DNA from: Priestia megaterium
Lineage (GTDB): Bacteria; Bacillota; Bacilli; Bacillales; Bacillaceae_H
Assembly (NCBI GenBank): GCA_008180335.1
Contig: VTEF01000002.1
Coordinates: forward strand, 1-64,000
Reading direction: 5' to 3'
DNA: 64,000 nucleotides
The notes below the pieces were generated by a model. The model was not told the origin of the DNA and did no database searches. It saw only the letters and a list, made by a program, of their open reading frames with translations. Below, in pieces: positions 53,901-61,492 of this stretch (position 1 is its first letter; every line of letters begins with the position of its first letter). A program made the translations under genes and the position numbers.

Positions 53901-55733
53901 TTAATTACTCAACAAGCAACTGAAATTCAGCAACGTGTAACCCAAACTCAATTCGACTCTCTTTCTATCGGTGTTCGAAATTTACTTACGAATAGTGGTA
54001 GGTTTAAATCTTTAGAAGGTTGGAATGCCAACGGTTCTGGCGCCTCTATTAAACTAGTCACAAAAGATAATAAATCAGTTATAGAGGGTTTGAAATCAAT
54101 TGTTGGCCCACCAGTGTACGGAATTAAAAAAAATACGGAATACATTTACTCAGCTAGAGTTATGTTCTCTAAGCAAGTTACTTTTAATGGTGATCCATTG
54201 CATACGCATGTTGCTATTACTGGAAACGTACATGGTGGTAAAGCTGCTGCTCATCCGTACCAAAATAAATCTATTACTATACCTGCTAATACATGGACAA
54301 CCATTTCTCTTTATCTTCGTACAAACGATAAAATCGAAGATGATTCTTACTTTAAACCTTTTATTTATCAAGGTGAAACCCTCGATGGAGTAACATTTTG
54401 GGTTGAGTGGTTTAAATTCGAGGAAGGGAATAGACCTACCGATTGGACACAAGCACAAGAAGATACAGATGCACAAATCAATAGTGTAAGTACACGAGTC
54501 TCCACAGCAGAGTCAACTATCACACAACAAGCTGGTTTAATTGCTCAAATGGTTTCTACGACTGATTATAATGGCAATACCATTGCATCAAAGTTAGTTC
54601 AAACTGCAACGGCTTTAGATTTGATAGCTAAAAATATTAATCTGACAGGGTTAATTACATTTACTGATTTTGATAGCCAAACACGAGGTGTAATTGATGG
54701 GGTTGAAAGGTGGACATATCCAAACACAACTAAAATTAATGGTGGAGAAATTCAAACAAGAAGTATTGCAGCAGACCGCATTAATGTTAGCTCTTTATCT
54801 GCTATTTCAGCTAATCTTGGTACGGTTACAACTGGCGAGTTACGAAGTGTTATCATCCGAGCGTCTACCTTTGATACTTTGAGTGGAAGTGTTATTAATA
54901 TTGGCGGTGGTGGTGCTGGAATTGATTTATTTGACGGTTCATTCCGTCTAAAACAATCAACGGGCCATTACTATTCAATTAACAATGCAGGACAGCATAT
55001 CTTCTGGCAGGAGTCAGATCCATTTATTCGTATTCAAAAAACACAAGATGCAGATTCTAACCCTGCTGTTCAAGGGGCCAGAGCACAGTTGGTATTCTTA
55101 AAAGACCGAACGGCTGTATATGCTCGTAATGCAGCAAACAACAGCTATGCTGATTTTGCTGCGAATGAGTTTCGAGCGATTGGGAAGTATGTCAGCATTG
55201 TGAATGGCAATTTAGAGTCTACAACAGGGTATATGGCTGTCACAGCTGCTACTGAAAATACAAGTTCTACACAACACGTCTACTTACGCCCAAGTGGTTC
55301 GGGTAGTGTTCATGTATTGCGAAATACAAGTTTTAATATTGACAGTAATAGTCCAGATTACCGACCAATTATCGTTCAAACAGTAGGTACACGTTCAACG
55401 TCTCTTTCAAAAATGAATATTCGAGAAGTTGATTTTAAAGCAACACCACTTTTAAAAGATGTGGATGTGCATGAATACTACACGGTATCAGATGTAATGG
55501 GTGGTAACTACTTTGATAAGAAAATTGGTTTCATTACGGAAATGACACCTTCTCTTATGAAGTTTGAAAACAACATTGATTTGTATACAACACTGGCTCT
55601 TGTGTGGAAACAAAACCAAGAACAGCAAGGGGAAATTGAACGATTAGAAAAAGAGAAAAACGATATACATGATGTGTTAGGCGTCTTAATCGACGAAATT
55701 GACGCATTAAAAAAAGCAGTTTCTGCAGCGTAG
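50907..55733 (+). CDS. Tail tip protein with prophage endopeptidase-tail domain (Tal)
   Basis: A 1608-residue tip/fibre protein. Residues 1 to about 350 form the prophage tail endopeptidase (gp27-like) domain. Two short Trp-rich repeats follow (LWVDTS...YRWDGTSW), then long coiled-coil repeats (ANEIASRVTQDQFNALS; ATEIQQRVTQTQFDSLS), each series leading into a carbohydrate-binding-like beta domain (about 750-870 and 1015-1175). The C-terminus (IGFITEMTPSLMK and a final coiled coil) looks like a degenerate S74-type end. Likely the receptor-binding protein. It overlaps dit in ATGA. Confidence 0.85.
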   Translation: MIHLLNSQSDHIVAFLSHGLEAATHTRNSNLEEILTFSWPAIDEKAAFILQRNRAVIEDEDGQYREFIIDAAEKDGDVLEVTATASYLDLKKAKAIAPITLTGQTAATATSYVLAGTEWEPGVIEHAGVRKVVFDKYINPYLALQQIASEFGLELVFRVEISGNRIVRRVVDLVTRVGRFKGKEIVFGKDLLGLVRKEKSDEIVTALLCLGPEKEDGTRITTTVEDDEARQRWGRNGQHLWDIYEPESSDQDMTVERLKSLGETALKKRINSVVEYEISQGDLEYIPGYEHEQVRFGDTVRIKDLHYKPALYMEARVISVERDLVDPSEKEYVLGEFIEYAERDVLAEFEAFKKNMRIRITKQPMPPHGAYNVLWVDTSRPVHILNTWNGVKWEKAAPTDASEVGAETPQGAQEKANNSRDEAKEYTDGKVVEIGETIEQVQQDVFNRQREVKYGPDEPENPSLGDLWVDTSDEYDVMYRWDGTSWREIGPTNAEQLGAVLKEDYEQKVQEIIADLANKVPNESYSSTVQEIMSSLDGKAGLEYVNGQLSSKINAGTVYTKTEVDNALNSRVLTTTYETDKTGIVQRLDSSENRLTVNEKEIELRAKQQALDTVSQRVTSAEQAIVLQDGKIELMVEKETFNNLKGTVEIYGTRITQAESNINLKAEKTALNTTNQNVSSALQSITNLQTEIDLAYEQIALRAKQTDFNSLSNQVSSHQAQLTVQANEIASRVTQDQFNALSISGRNLAKGSKRVELTPKNTGAPSDNFNYAPFVIGRLEKGKEYTVSCKVEKTAGEFNVITVYEYTGGKTFDVPITNNEITLTFTSTSDTSDRILLYAGKVGSTRGNGVIFTEVMIEKATKKSEWVPAPEDVDEKINGLDGRISTAETNISQTATEIKSLAKKSELDTVSGRLDTAESTISQQAAAIAQRVTSSTFTQEITNTKAYADSSAQTKANTAETNAKNHANTKASTAEANAKSYTDGKISTVTTRLTSAESLITQQATEIQQRVTQTQFDSLSIGVRNLLTNSGRFKSLEGWNANGSGASIKLVTKDNKSVIEGLKSIVGPPVYGIKKNTEYIYSARVMFSKQVTFNGDPLHTHVAITGNVHGGKAAAHPYQNKSITIPANTWTTISLYLRTNDKIEDDSYFKPFIYQGETLDGVTFWVEWFKFEEGNRPTDWTQAQEDTDAQINSVSTRVSTAESTITQQAGLIAQMVSTTDYNGNTIASKLVQTATALDLIAKNINLTGLITFTDFDSQTRGVIDGVERWTYPNTTKINGGEIQTRSIAADRINVSSLSAISANLGTVTTGELRSVIIRASTFDTLSGSVINIGGGGAGIDLFDGSFRLKQSTGHYYSINNAGQHIFWQESDPFIRIQKTQDADSNPAVQGARAQLVFLKDRTAVYARNAANNSYADFAANEFRAIGKYVSIVNGNLESTTGYMAVTAATENTSSTQHVYLRPSGSGSVHVLRNTSFNIDSNSPDYRPIIVQTVGTRSTSLSKMNIREVDFKATPLLKDVDVHEYYTVSDVMGGNYFDKKIGFITEMTPSLMKFENNIDLYTTLALVWKQNQEQQGEIERLEKEKNDIHDVLGVLIDEIDALKKAVSAA

Positions 55734-55735
55734 CG

Positions 55736-55760
55736 GAGTCCCTTTTAAGGGGCTCTTTTT
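55736..55760 (+). terminator. Terminator after the tail tip gene
   Basis: GAGTCCC and GGGGCTC pair around TTTTAA, followed by a T run. Confidence 0.75.
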
Positions 55761-55793
55761 TATATCCATAAAACAAAAAGGTGGAATTTAATC

Positions 55794-56087
55794 ATGGAAC
55801 AAAACCAAGCGCCAAAAAACGAAGCTCAAGCTGTACAAGTTAATTCTGATTTAATCATTCAGCAATACCAAGAAGAACAGTTTCGCTTGAACACAGAGCT
55901 AATGAAGTACAAAGCGTATTCTCGACAGTTAGAAGGAACCGTTATCCAACTAGATCAAGAAGTAAAAGCAGCAGAAGAGCGTCACCAGAATCAAGTGAAA
56001 GAAACAAATAAGTTCAAAAATCAGTTAAAAAAGCAGCAAACAAATAATCGTAACAATGCAAAACAGCATGGTCAACAAAAGCGCTAA
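55794..56087 (+). CDS. Coiled-coil protein after the tail genes
   Basis: A 97-residue, Gln/Lys-rich protein that is mostly one coiled coil (LIIQQYQEEQFRLNTELMKYK). Its role may be in the tail tip or lysis. AAAGGTGGAAT precedes the ATG. Not recognised. Confidence 0.6.
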   Translation: MEQNQAPKNEAQAVQVNSDLIIQQYQEEQFRLNTELMKYKAYSRQLEGTVIQLDQEVKAAEERHQNQVKETNKFKNQLKKQQTNNRNNAKQHGQQKR

Positions 56088-56155
56088 CTAAATTTGTCTA
56101 TAACTATGCTGATGACGTTAAACTGCATAAGAATTAGTAAGGGTGGAATTAGACA

Positions 56156-56521
56156 ATGGAAGTACAAGTGAAAATGATTAATGGATTAAACTTTGAAACG
56201 ATTATTGAGGAGTATGACGCACAGGTTTTAACTGAAACATTAAACAATACGGAGTATGCAATGGTCATTATTGGTGATGTTATTGCACAACGTTATTCAG
56301 TTGTTCGCGTTGTACCAAAAGTAGAAAATCCAGAGGCGAATGTGGAAATTACTTTAAATGATAATACGGTCATTAAAGTGTATGAAGAAAACTATAATCC
56401 TCTAGCCGTCTTACAAACCATTAATAGTGCTGGGGGTGGAATGGTGGCCATTGGTGAAGCAGTTTTACAAGCTTCTCAAATTGTTAGAATCATGCGTATT
56501 AAACAAGAGACAGTAGCTTAA
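56156..56521 (+). CDS. Protein with an internally duplicated domain
   Basis: A 121-residue protein of two similar halves: residues 1-55 (LTETLNNTEYAMVIIGDVI) and 61-115 (LQTINSAGGGMVAIGEAVL) share the pattern LxxxxNxxxxxMVxIGxxxxxxxxxVR. It is probably a small structural protein of the tail or a host-interaction protein. Not recognised by name. GGGTGGAAT precedes the ATG. Confidence 0.65.
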   Translation: MEVQVKMINGLNFETIIEEYDAQVLTETLNNTEYAMVIIGDVIAQRYSVVRVVPKVENPEANVEITLNDNTVIKVYEENYNPLAVLQTINSAGGGMVAIGEAVLQASQIVRIMRIKQETVA

Positions 56522-56584
56522 TAGATAACAAGCAAAAGAGGGGCTATTGCCTCTCTTTATTTTTATAAAAGGGTGGGTTTAATT

Positions 56585-56806
56585 ATGTTCGAGGAGCAAG
56601 TTTGGAATACACTTCTTCAAAATGGGCCATTTGCAGCATTATTTATTTGGCTGCTGTTTAAGGTTACAAAGGAATCGAAAGAGCGTGAAGATCGTTTAAT
56701 GAGTCATGTTGAGCGTACAACAGACACTTTGCAGCGTATCGAACAAAGTGTGACAGGTATGCAAGATGAGATTAAGGATATTCGTGAACAAATAGAAGGT
56801 CAATAA
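56585..56806 (+). CDS. Holin, BhlA/UviB type
   Basis: A 73-residue protein with one N-terminal membrane segment (GPFAALFIWLLFKVT) and a charged coiled-coil C-terminus (VERTTDTLQRIEQSVTGMQDEI). This is the BhlA/UviB holin layout. It lies directly before the amidase and would time its release. ATG 56585 follows GGGTGGG. Confidence 0.88.
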   Translation: MFEEQVWNTLLQNGPFAALFIWLLFKVTKESKEREDRLMSHVERTTDTLQRIEQSVTGMQDEIKDIREQIEGQ

Positions 56807-56862
56807 GTCGCTATCTATGAAGCGGCTTTTTTATATACCTAAAACCAAGGAGGAGAAGAAGG

Positions 56863-57888
56863 ATGACTTATAAATTTCAGCAATTACCGCAGTTAGTTGA
56901 TAAAAGAGGGAAGCTACCAAGTAAAGGCTCGTACAATAAGCGAGCAAATGGGGTTAAATCCATTACAACACGTGTGTGGCATCATTCATTAACAAAATTA
57001 TCTGCAGGTGGCTCAAACATTGTTGCCTTTGCTAACTTCCACGTGGGCACAAACGGTTGGCCCGAAATTGCATATCACCTAATTATTGATCCAAACACCA
57101 TTATTAATGGCAAGGCAGCTATTTATTATTGTGTGGACATCAGCAAACGTAGTTATCATGCAGGTAACAGCAATACAATTGGACTTGGTATTTGTGTCAT
57201 TGGTGATTATCGTACGGACAAACTGAGTGAGGTGACGATTCGCTCCATTATTGATTTACACAAAGCCTTAATTGCTGATGGCATTGGTAAGTATGATAAA
57301 GCTCATAATGAAATGCCAGGATACTCTTGGAAAGCATGCTGTGTGTTTGATTACAATAAGGCGTTTAAAGATGTATTATCTGATTTATTGCCACCTGCTA
57401 AACAACCTGATCCGGTACCTGGCTTATATACAATTCAAGAAGGCGATACTTTCTGGTCAATTGCTGAAAAAGATGGCCCAGCAGGAATTACAGTGAATGA
57501 TTTAATTGCTGCTAATTCTGGTGTAGATCCAACAAAATTAAAGGTTGGTCAAACAATTAAACTAGGAAAATCTCAGTATGCGTACACACCAAAGCCAGAC
57601 GTACCTAAAAAGCCACAATCTTCGTACCGATACCCATTACCTTCAGGAGTGCTTAAAAAGGGCGCACGTGGCGATTCTGTACGTCAATTACAAAAAGCGT
57701 TAGCTGCAGTACATTTTTATCCGAACAAAAATGCTAAAAACAATGGTGTAGATGGAATCTACGGTAACGATACAGCCGATGCAGTTAGACGTTTCCAAAG
57801 AGTTTATGTACCTGGTCAAGTAGATGGTGTGTATGGTACGAATACAAAAAAGAAATTGCAGGCGGTTTTAAAGTCTAAGGGTTATTAA
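56863..57888 (+). CDS. Endolysin: N-acetylmuramoyl-L-alanine amidase
   Basis: Three domains in 341 residues: amidase_2 (about 25-170; zinc ligands in RVWHHSLT and a late His/Cys in PGYSWKACCV-type segment), LysM (about 190-240; YTIQEGDTFWSIAEKDGPAG), and a peptidoglycan-binding C-terminus (about 265-340; LKKGARGDSVRQLQKALAAV). It cleaves the stem peptide from muramic acid at lysis. AAGGAGGAGAAG precedes the ATG. Confidence 0.93.
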   Translation: MTYKFQQLPQLVDKRGKLPSKGSYNKRANGVKSITTRVWHHSLTKLSAGGSNIVAFANFHVGTNGWPEIAYHLIIDPNTIINGKAAIYYCVDISKRSYHAGNSNTIGLGICVIGDYRTDKLSEVTIRSIIDLHKALIADGIGKYDKAHNEMPGYSWKACCVFDYNKAFKDVLSDLLPPAKQPDPVPGLYTIQEGDTFWSIAEKDGPAGITVNDLIAANSGVDPTKLKVGQTIKLGKSQYAYTPKPDVPKKPQSSYRYPLPSGVLKKGARGDSVRQLQKALAAVHFYPNKNAKNNGVDGIYGNDTADAVRRFQRVYVPGQVDGVYGTNTKKKLQAVLKSKGY

Positions 57889-57890
57889 AA

Positions 57891-57929
57891 ACAAAAACAG
57901 GAGCTTTATAAGTGAGCTCCTGTTTTTGT
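57891..57929 (+). terminator. Strong terminator of the late operon
   Basis: ACAAAAACAGGAGCT and AGCTCCTGTTTTTGT form a 15-bp perfect stem with a 9-base loop. It works both ways and shields the convergent cargo gene. Confidence 0.92.
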
Positions 57930-57988
57930 GTGCTTTTTCATACAGTCTATACAATTATTAATCTAGTTTAGAGATAAAATAGAAAAGA

Positions 57989-58645
57989 TTAGTAACCTAC
58001 TGGAGGATTACATCCTTTAGCTAATATCTTAGCGTAGTTCGTTGTTGTACGGTAAGGTTCAATATTCCAAGGAGTTTTTACACCTTTTGCTACTTCCGCA
58101 TGACATCTTAATTGTCCTTTCATACTATTTGTGTTTTTCCATCTCTTATCATTTTTGTATTTATTATATACAACTTCCCATCTATACTTTTCTAGCTGTG
58201 CTTGTGCAATAGGATTACTAGACTTTTGATAAGCAGGTGCTTTAGGATAAAGACTTAAGCTTATCCCTTCTGTTCTAGTAATCCAACCAGAACTAGAGTA
58301 ATACCCTGAAAAGGTAGTAGGTATAGATGATGAAGCAGCTGCTATAGCAAATGTGGTTGGTAAACCTTTACTTGGTAATTTTTCTGATTCATATTTTTCA
58401 ACTTCACTAGTATCATAAACAGCATATATAGCATCTTCACTATCAGCGTCTCCTTGCAGTAAAACTGTGTAGAAGTCCCCATCATCATAGTTAATTTCAT
58501 GGGCAGCTTTTGTAGTATATTCATACCCTAAGCTGTCTACTTTAATATCCTCTTCTAAATTTTCTGCTGCTTGTGTTGCAGAAGGTAAAATAGAAAAAGC
58601 TAAAAAACTTGAAAAACATAAACCTAGAAATTTCTTACTAAACAT
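57989..58645 (-). CDS. Secreted DUF2599-like protein
   Basis: A 218-residue protein with a Sec signal peptide (FLGLCFSSFLAFSILPSATQA, cut near residue 27). The C-terminal domain matches DUF2599 in pattern: WITRTEGISLSLYPKAP, WEVVYNKYKND, GQLRCHAEVAKGVKTPWNIEPYR and a final cysteine (KGCNPP), which may bond to the earlier one. Function is unknown. It is cargo after the lysis genes with its own start signals (AGGAGGATG). Confidence 0.75.
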   Translation of the reverse strand: MFSKKFLGLCFSSFLAFSILPSATQAAENLEEDIKVDSLGYEYTTKAAHEINYDDGDFYTVLLQGDADSEDAIYAVYDTSEVEKYESEKLPSKGLPTTFAIAAASSSIPTTFSGYYSSSGWITRTEGISLSLYPKAPAYQKSSNPIAQAQLEKYRWEVVYNKYKNDKRWKNTNSMKGQLRCHAEVAKGVKTPWNIEPYRTTTNYAKILAKGCNPPVGY

Positions 58646-59084
58646 AAAACATCCTCCTGTATCAATTGGTTAATATTACAATGTAATTTTTAACATCTAT
58701 TAAAAAAAATGTCAATAATTTTGTAATATATTTCTTTTTTTGAGATTTTTTTTACAAAAACTTCATTTTAAATCAAATTTTTGATAATATGAACTATGTT
58801 ATTTCAGCAAGATGTAGTTTCTGGTAGTATTGGAAGAGATGAAAATGAAGTAATTTTTATCTTGACAATCTTTGCAAATAGTGCATTTATATCCGATTTT
58901 CTGTTTCATAGGTGTTGTTCGCAAAGATAGTGCTTTTAATTATAAAAAGAATAATTTAATTTCAATGGTATTGTGTAAGGAGGGGGTATCCAGCTAACAG
59001 TGCCGGATGTAAAAATAAGTTAACTCGATTTTTTTTAATATATACAAATATTCAACTTAGATAAAATATAATGGAGGCATTATT
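58646..59084 (+). other. Intergenic region between divergent cargo genes
   Basis: No credible gene in 439 bases. A possible plus-strand -35 TTGACA at 58862-58867 with an AT-rich -10 (about 58885) is present. Two near-repeats, GCAAATAGTGCATTTA and GCAAAGATAGTGCTTTTA (about 58873 and 58921), suggest regulator sites. The rest is AT-rich. Confidence 0.5.
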
Positions 59085-59369
59085 ATGTGGTTAATATTAG
59101 GGCTTATTGCCATAGTAGCAACTATTATAAATCTGTATATGTATAAAACAGGAAAAGATTATAAACTTGCGATGGCGATGGGATTATCATTCACGGCACT
59201 GACACTCTGTGCAGAACATAGCCTTGTATCTGATTGGGTAAAAGGGGAAGATTGGTCAGCTTTAATGGATGTTGTTCCTACTATGGAAAAGGCAGTGTGG
59301 TTTTTAACAATTGTTTCTATTTTACTAAATATAGTACCTATACTGCTAGAACTAAAAGGTAAAAAATAA
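59085..59369 (+). CDS. Small membrane protein, 94 residues
   Basis: Three hydrophobic segments (MWLILGLIAIVATIINLYM, LAMAMGLSFTALTLCAEH and AVWFLTIVSILLNIVPILLEL). GGAGGCATT precedes the ATG. Not recognised. It may work with the following soluble protein. Confidence 0.6.
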   Translation: MWLILGLIAIVATIINLYMYKTGKDYKLAMAMGLSFTALTLCAEHSLVSDWVKGEDWSALMDVVPTMEKAVWFLTIVSILLNIVPILLELKGKK

Positions 59370-59514
59370 AAGGTTATTTATGCTAGCCCTGCTTTTTGGA
59401 GTGGGGCTTGAATTTTGGTTTAAAAAACTATTACTAAACAAGAAAAAAGACTTTTAGTTTATAATTATTAATTAAACTGTTAAAAATTTAGTCTAAAGGA
59501 GTGTCAATCTAATT

Positions 59515-60219
59515 ATGGATAACATACAGTGGGCGTTAGCTGTTAAGGGAAATCCTGGACTCGCAGAATGGGATATAGGGCCGCATCTTTACTTTTGGCA
59601 TGATAGAGATGACGGAGTCAACTTATTAAGGGATCAAGAAATTTTTTATCATCATACTACACTAGAATATTTTCAAAGTGGTATCTACAGAACGGCAGGA
59701 TGGGATGAGGATATTGATGTTACTCTTGAAGAGTTAGAAAATCCATTCGATATAAATACTTTAAAGTATATACAACAACGGGTACAAACAGAGCCGAGTT
59801 TAGTTAAGGATTATATACAATTGTCTGTAAATGAACCTTTAGTAAGAGAGGTACTATTATTACTTACACTTGGCGAGGAAGAAACTATATACTTTTTAGT
59901 GAATACATATAAAATTTTTGAGAATATAAGGCATGAACTTGGACTAAAAGTTAGTAATGGTAAAGTTCATGGTAAAAAAGATTTACCTAGTGACTTATTA
60001 GAATCTTTAAGTGAATTAGCGGGGTATTCTCACTATATTAACTCAAAAAATGCATCAGGAATTTTATCAAGACATGGTGCCGGAAATACTCCAGCTCCTG
60101 TTGTTAAGCCGTCTTTAATTGAAATTAAGAGAGCTCTATATTCAGCTGTGAATAATTGGCTTAATCATAAGTGTATGATTAATTTTGGTAGATTATATAA
60201 ATTAAATAATGATTGGTAA
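59515..60219 (+). CDS. Unknown soluble cargo protein, 234 residues
   Basis: Begins MDNIQWALAVKGNPGLAEWD with a Trp-rich start, then a helical body (VKDYIQLSVNEPLVREVLLLLTLGEEETIYFLVNTYKIFENI). No known motif is seen. AAAGGAGTG lies at normal distance. It lies alone or with the 94-residue membrane protein between two minus-strand cargo units. Confidence 0.6.
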   Translation: MDNIQWALAVKGNPGLAEWDIGPHLYFWHDRDDGVNLLRDQEIFYHHTTLEYFQSGIYRTAGWDEDIDVTLEELENPFDINTLKYIQQRVQTEPSLVKDYIQLSVNEPLVREVLLLLTLGEEETIYFLVNTYKIFENIRHELGLKVSNGKVHGKKDLPSDLLESLSELAGYSHYINSKNASGILSRHGAGNTPAPVVKPSLIEIKRALYSAVNNWLNHKCMINFGRLYKLNNDW

Positions 60220-60283
60220 GCTCTAAAAATTTTTAAATTAACAAAAAAAGAACCCAAAACTCGATCGAGCAATAGGCTTTTTT

Positions 60284-60451
60284 TTATTTCATATAGTTAT
60301 GTTTATCTGCTAATGCCTTTTCGATTTTTATAATCTCCTGCATAATAGCTGCTTTAGTCACTGAGTGATTAACCACTTCTAAATCTTCTTGTAGTTGTAC
60401 AAGCTTTTCCTCATAATAATGAACAACCTTTTGTGCATCTTCTTGGGACAT
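60284..60451 (-). CDS. Small coiled-coil protein, 55 residues
   Basis: Reads MSQEDAQKVVHYYEEKLVQL and continues as a charged helix (IMQEIIKIEKALADKHNYMK). AAGGAGGAA lies ahead of the ATG. It follows the lipoprotein gene by 12 bases and is probably in its operon. Confidence 0.65.
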   Translation of the reverse strand: MSQEDAQKVVHYYEEKLVQLQEDLEVVNHSVTKAAIMQEIIKIEKALADKHNYMK

Positions 60452-60463
60452 ACAAATTCCTCC

Positions 60464-61198
60464 TTATTCATCTATTCCATATGAAGGGTAAGTATATGCT
60501 AACACTTCATAATCAAATTCTGGAGGAATATTTTCATATGGAATCTCAAATGCATTAGACTCAAAGCCAACTGATGATCCTGGCTTTAATAGTGTATCAA
60601 TTTGTCCGTATGTTGAACCAATAAACTTACCATCCTTGCTATAGATACCAGCTGCTATAGTTACATAATCCGTGTCTATGTTAGTTGTATTCTTAACTTT
60701 CCCGTTAACATAAATGTACGTGTCTACTTTTCCCGTATTTCCTTCTATAGGTAACTCTTCTACAGCATCTATTGCTTCCACAGGAGCTAGTGTTAATTCA
60801 CCTTTATCATATGTTTCTACCGTTCCATCAATATCTTCATTAGTTGACAAGTAAGATTTCTTGCCTGGTTCTACTACACGAGGAGACGCCCACACATTTG
60901 ATGAATCAGCTGTACCTATTACTGTACCGTCTTTATCCATGAAAGTTACAGTTGCGTCTGTTACATCAATTGGAACATCGCCTGTGTTTGTAATTTCAGC
61001 AAAATAACTAACAGATGTTTTTTCTAAAACATCGCTATACATCGGGTAGCTAGCTTCTCCTGTTACATCAAATCTTACTTTCGCTTCTTTTACTTCACTG
61101 TCTGCTGTCCCTTTTGTTTGTCCAACTTCCTTTTTAGGTGTGTCACTTGCTGTTTCCTGTCCACATCCTGCAAGTAATCCAATTAACATCTTTTTCAA
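60464..61198 (-). CDS. Prophage lipoprotein
   Basis: A 244-residue protein with a very short lipoprotein signal (MKKMLIGLLAGCG; lipobox LAGC, Cys12). A polar linker rich in Glu/Lys follows, then two beta-sandwich regions (SVSYFAEITNTGDVPIDVTDATVTFMD; YVNGKVKNTTNIDTDYVTIAAGIYS) typical of FxLYD-like surface domains. It lies on the outer membrane surface and may be a superinfection-exclusion or fitness protein. The start is TTG after GGGTGGAAG. Confidence 0.75.
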   Translation of the reverse strand: MKKMLIGLLAGCGQETASDTPKKEVGQTKGTADSEVKEAKVRFDVTGEASYPMYSDVLEKTSVSYFAEITNTGDVPIDVTDATVTFMDKDGTVIGTADSSNVWASPRVVEPGKKSYLSTNEDIDGTVETYDKGELTLAPVEAIDAVEELPIEGNTGKVDTYIYVNGKVKNTTNIDTDYVTIAAGIYSKDGKFIGSTYGQIDTLLKPGSSVGFESNAFEIPYENIPPEFDYEVLAYTYPSYGIDE

Positions 61199-61492
61199 TT
61201 ATCTTCCACCCTTTCGTATAGGTTATCTACTTTACACTTTAATATTTCGGCAAGTTTAAACGAATTTACAGTTGTTGGATATGATTTCTTCAATTAAGGG
61301 GGATACAAATATAATTAAATATTATCAATTAATTGTATTTTTTGTAAATGATTAGTTTGTTAAAGGTAGTATATCAGAGTTGTTAAATACCTATAAACAA
61401 GTTAAATAATTTACTATATTGTAAAAACAGCCTTTACATTAAATGTAATAAAATGATAAAATCCCAATTGTTGTTAAAAATAGGAGGTATTT

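Noticed and set aside
59380-59457. 25-residue reading frame MLALLFGVGLEFWFKKLLLN...
   Set aside because: Weak ribosome site, and its first bases (AGCCC...GGGGCT) look like a terminator stem after the 94-residue gene.
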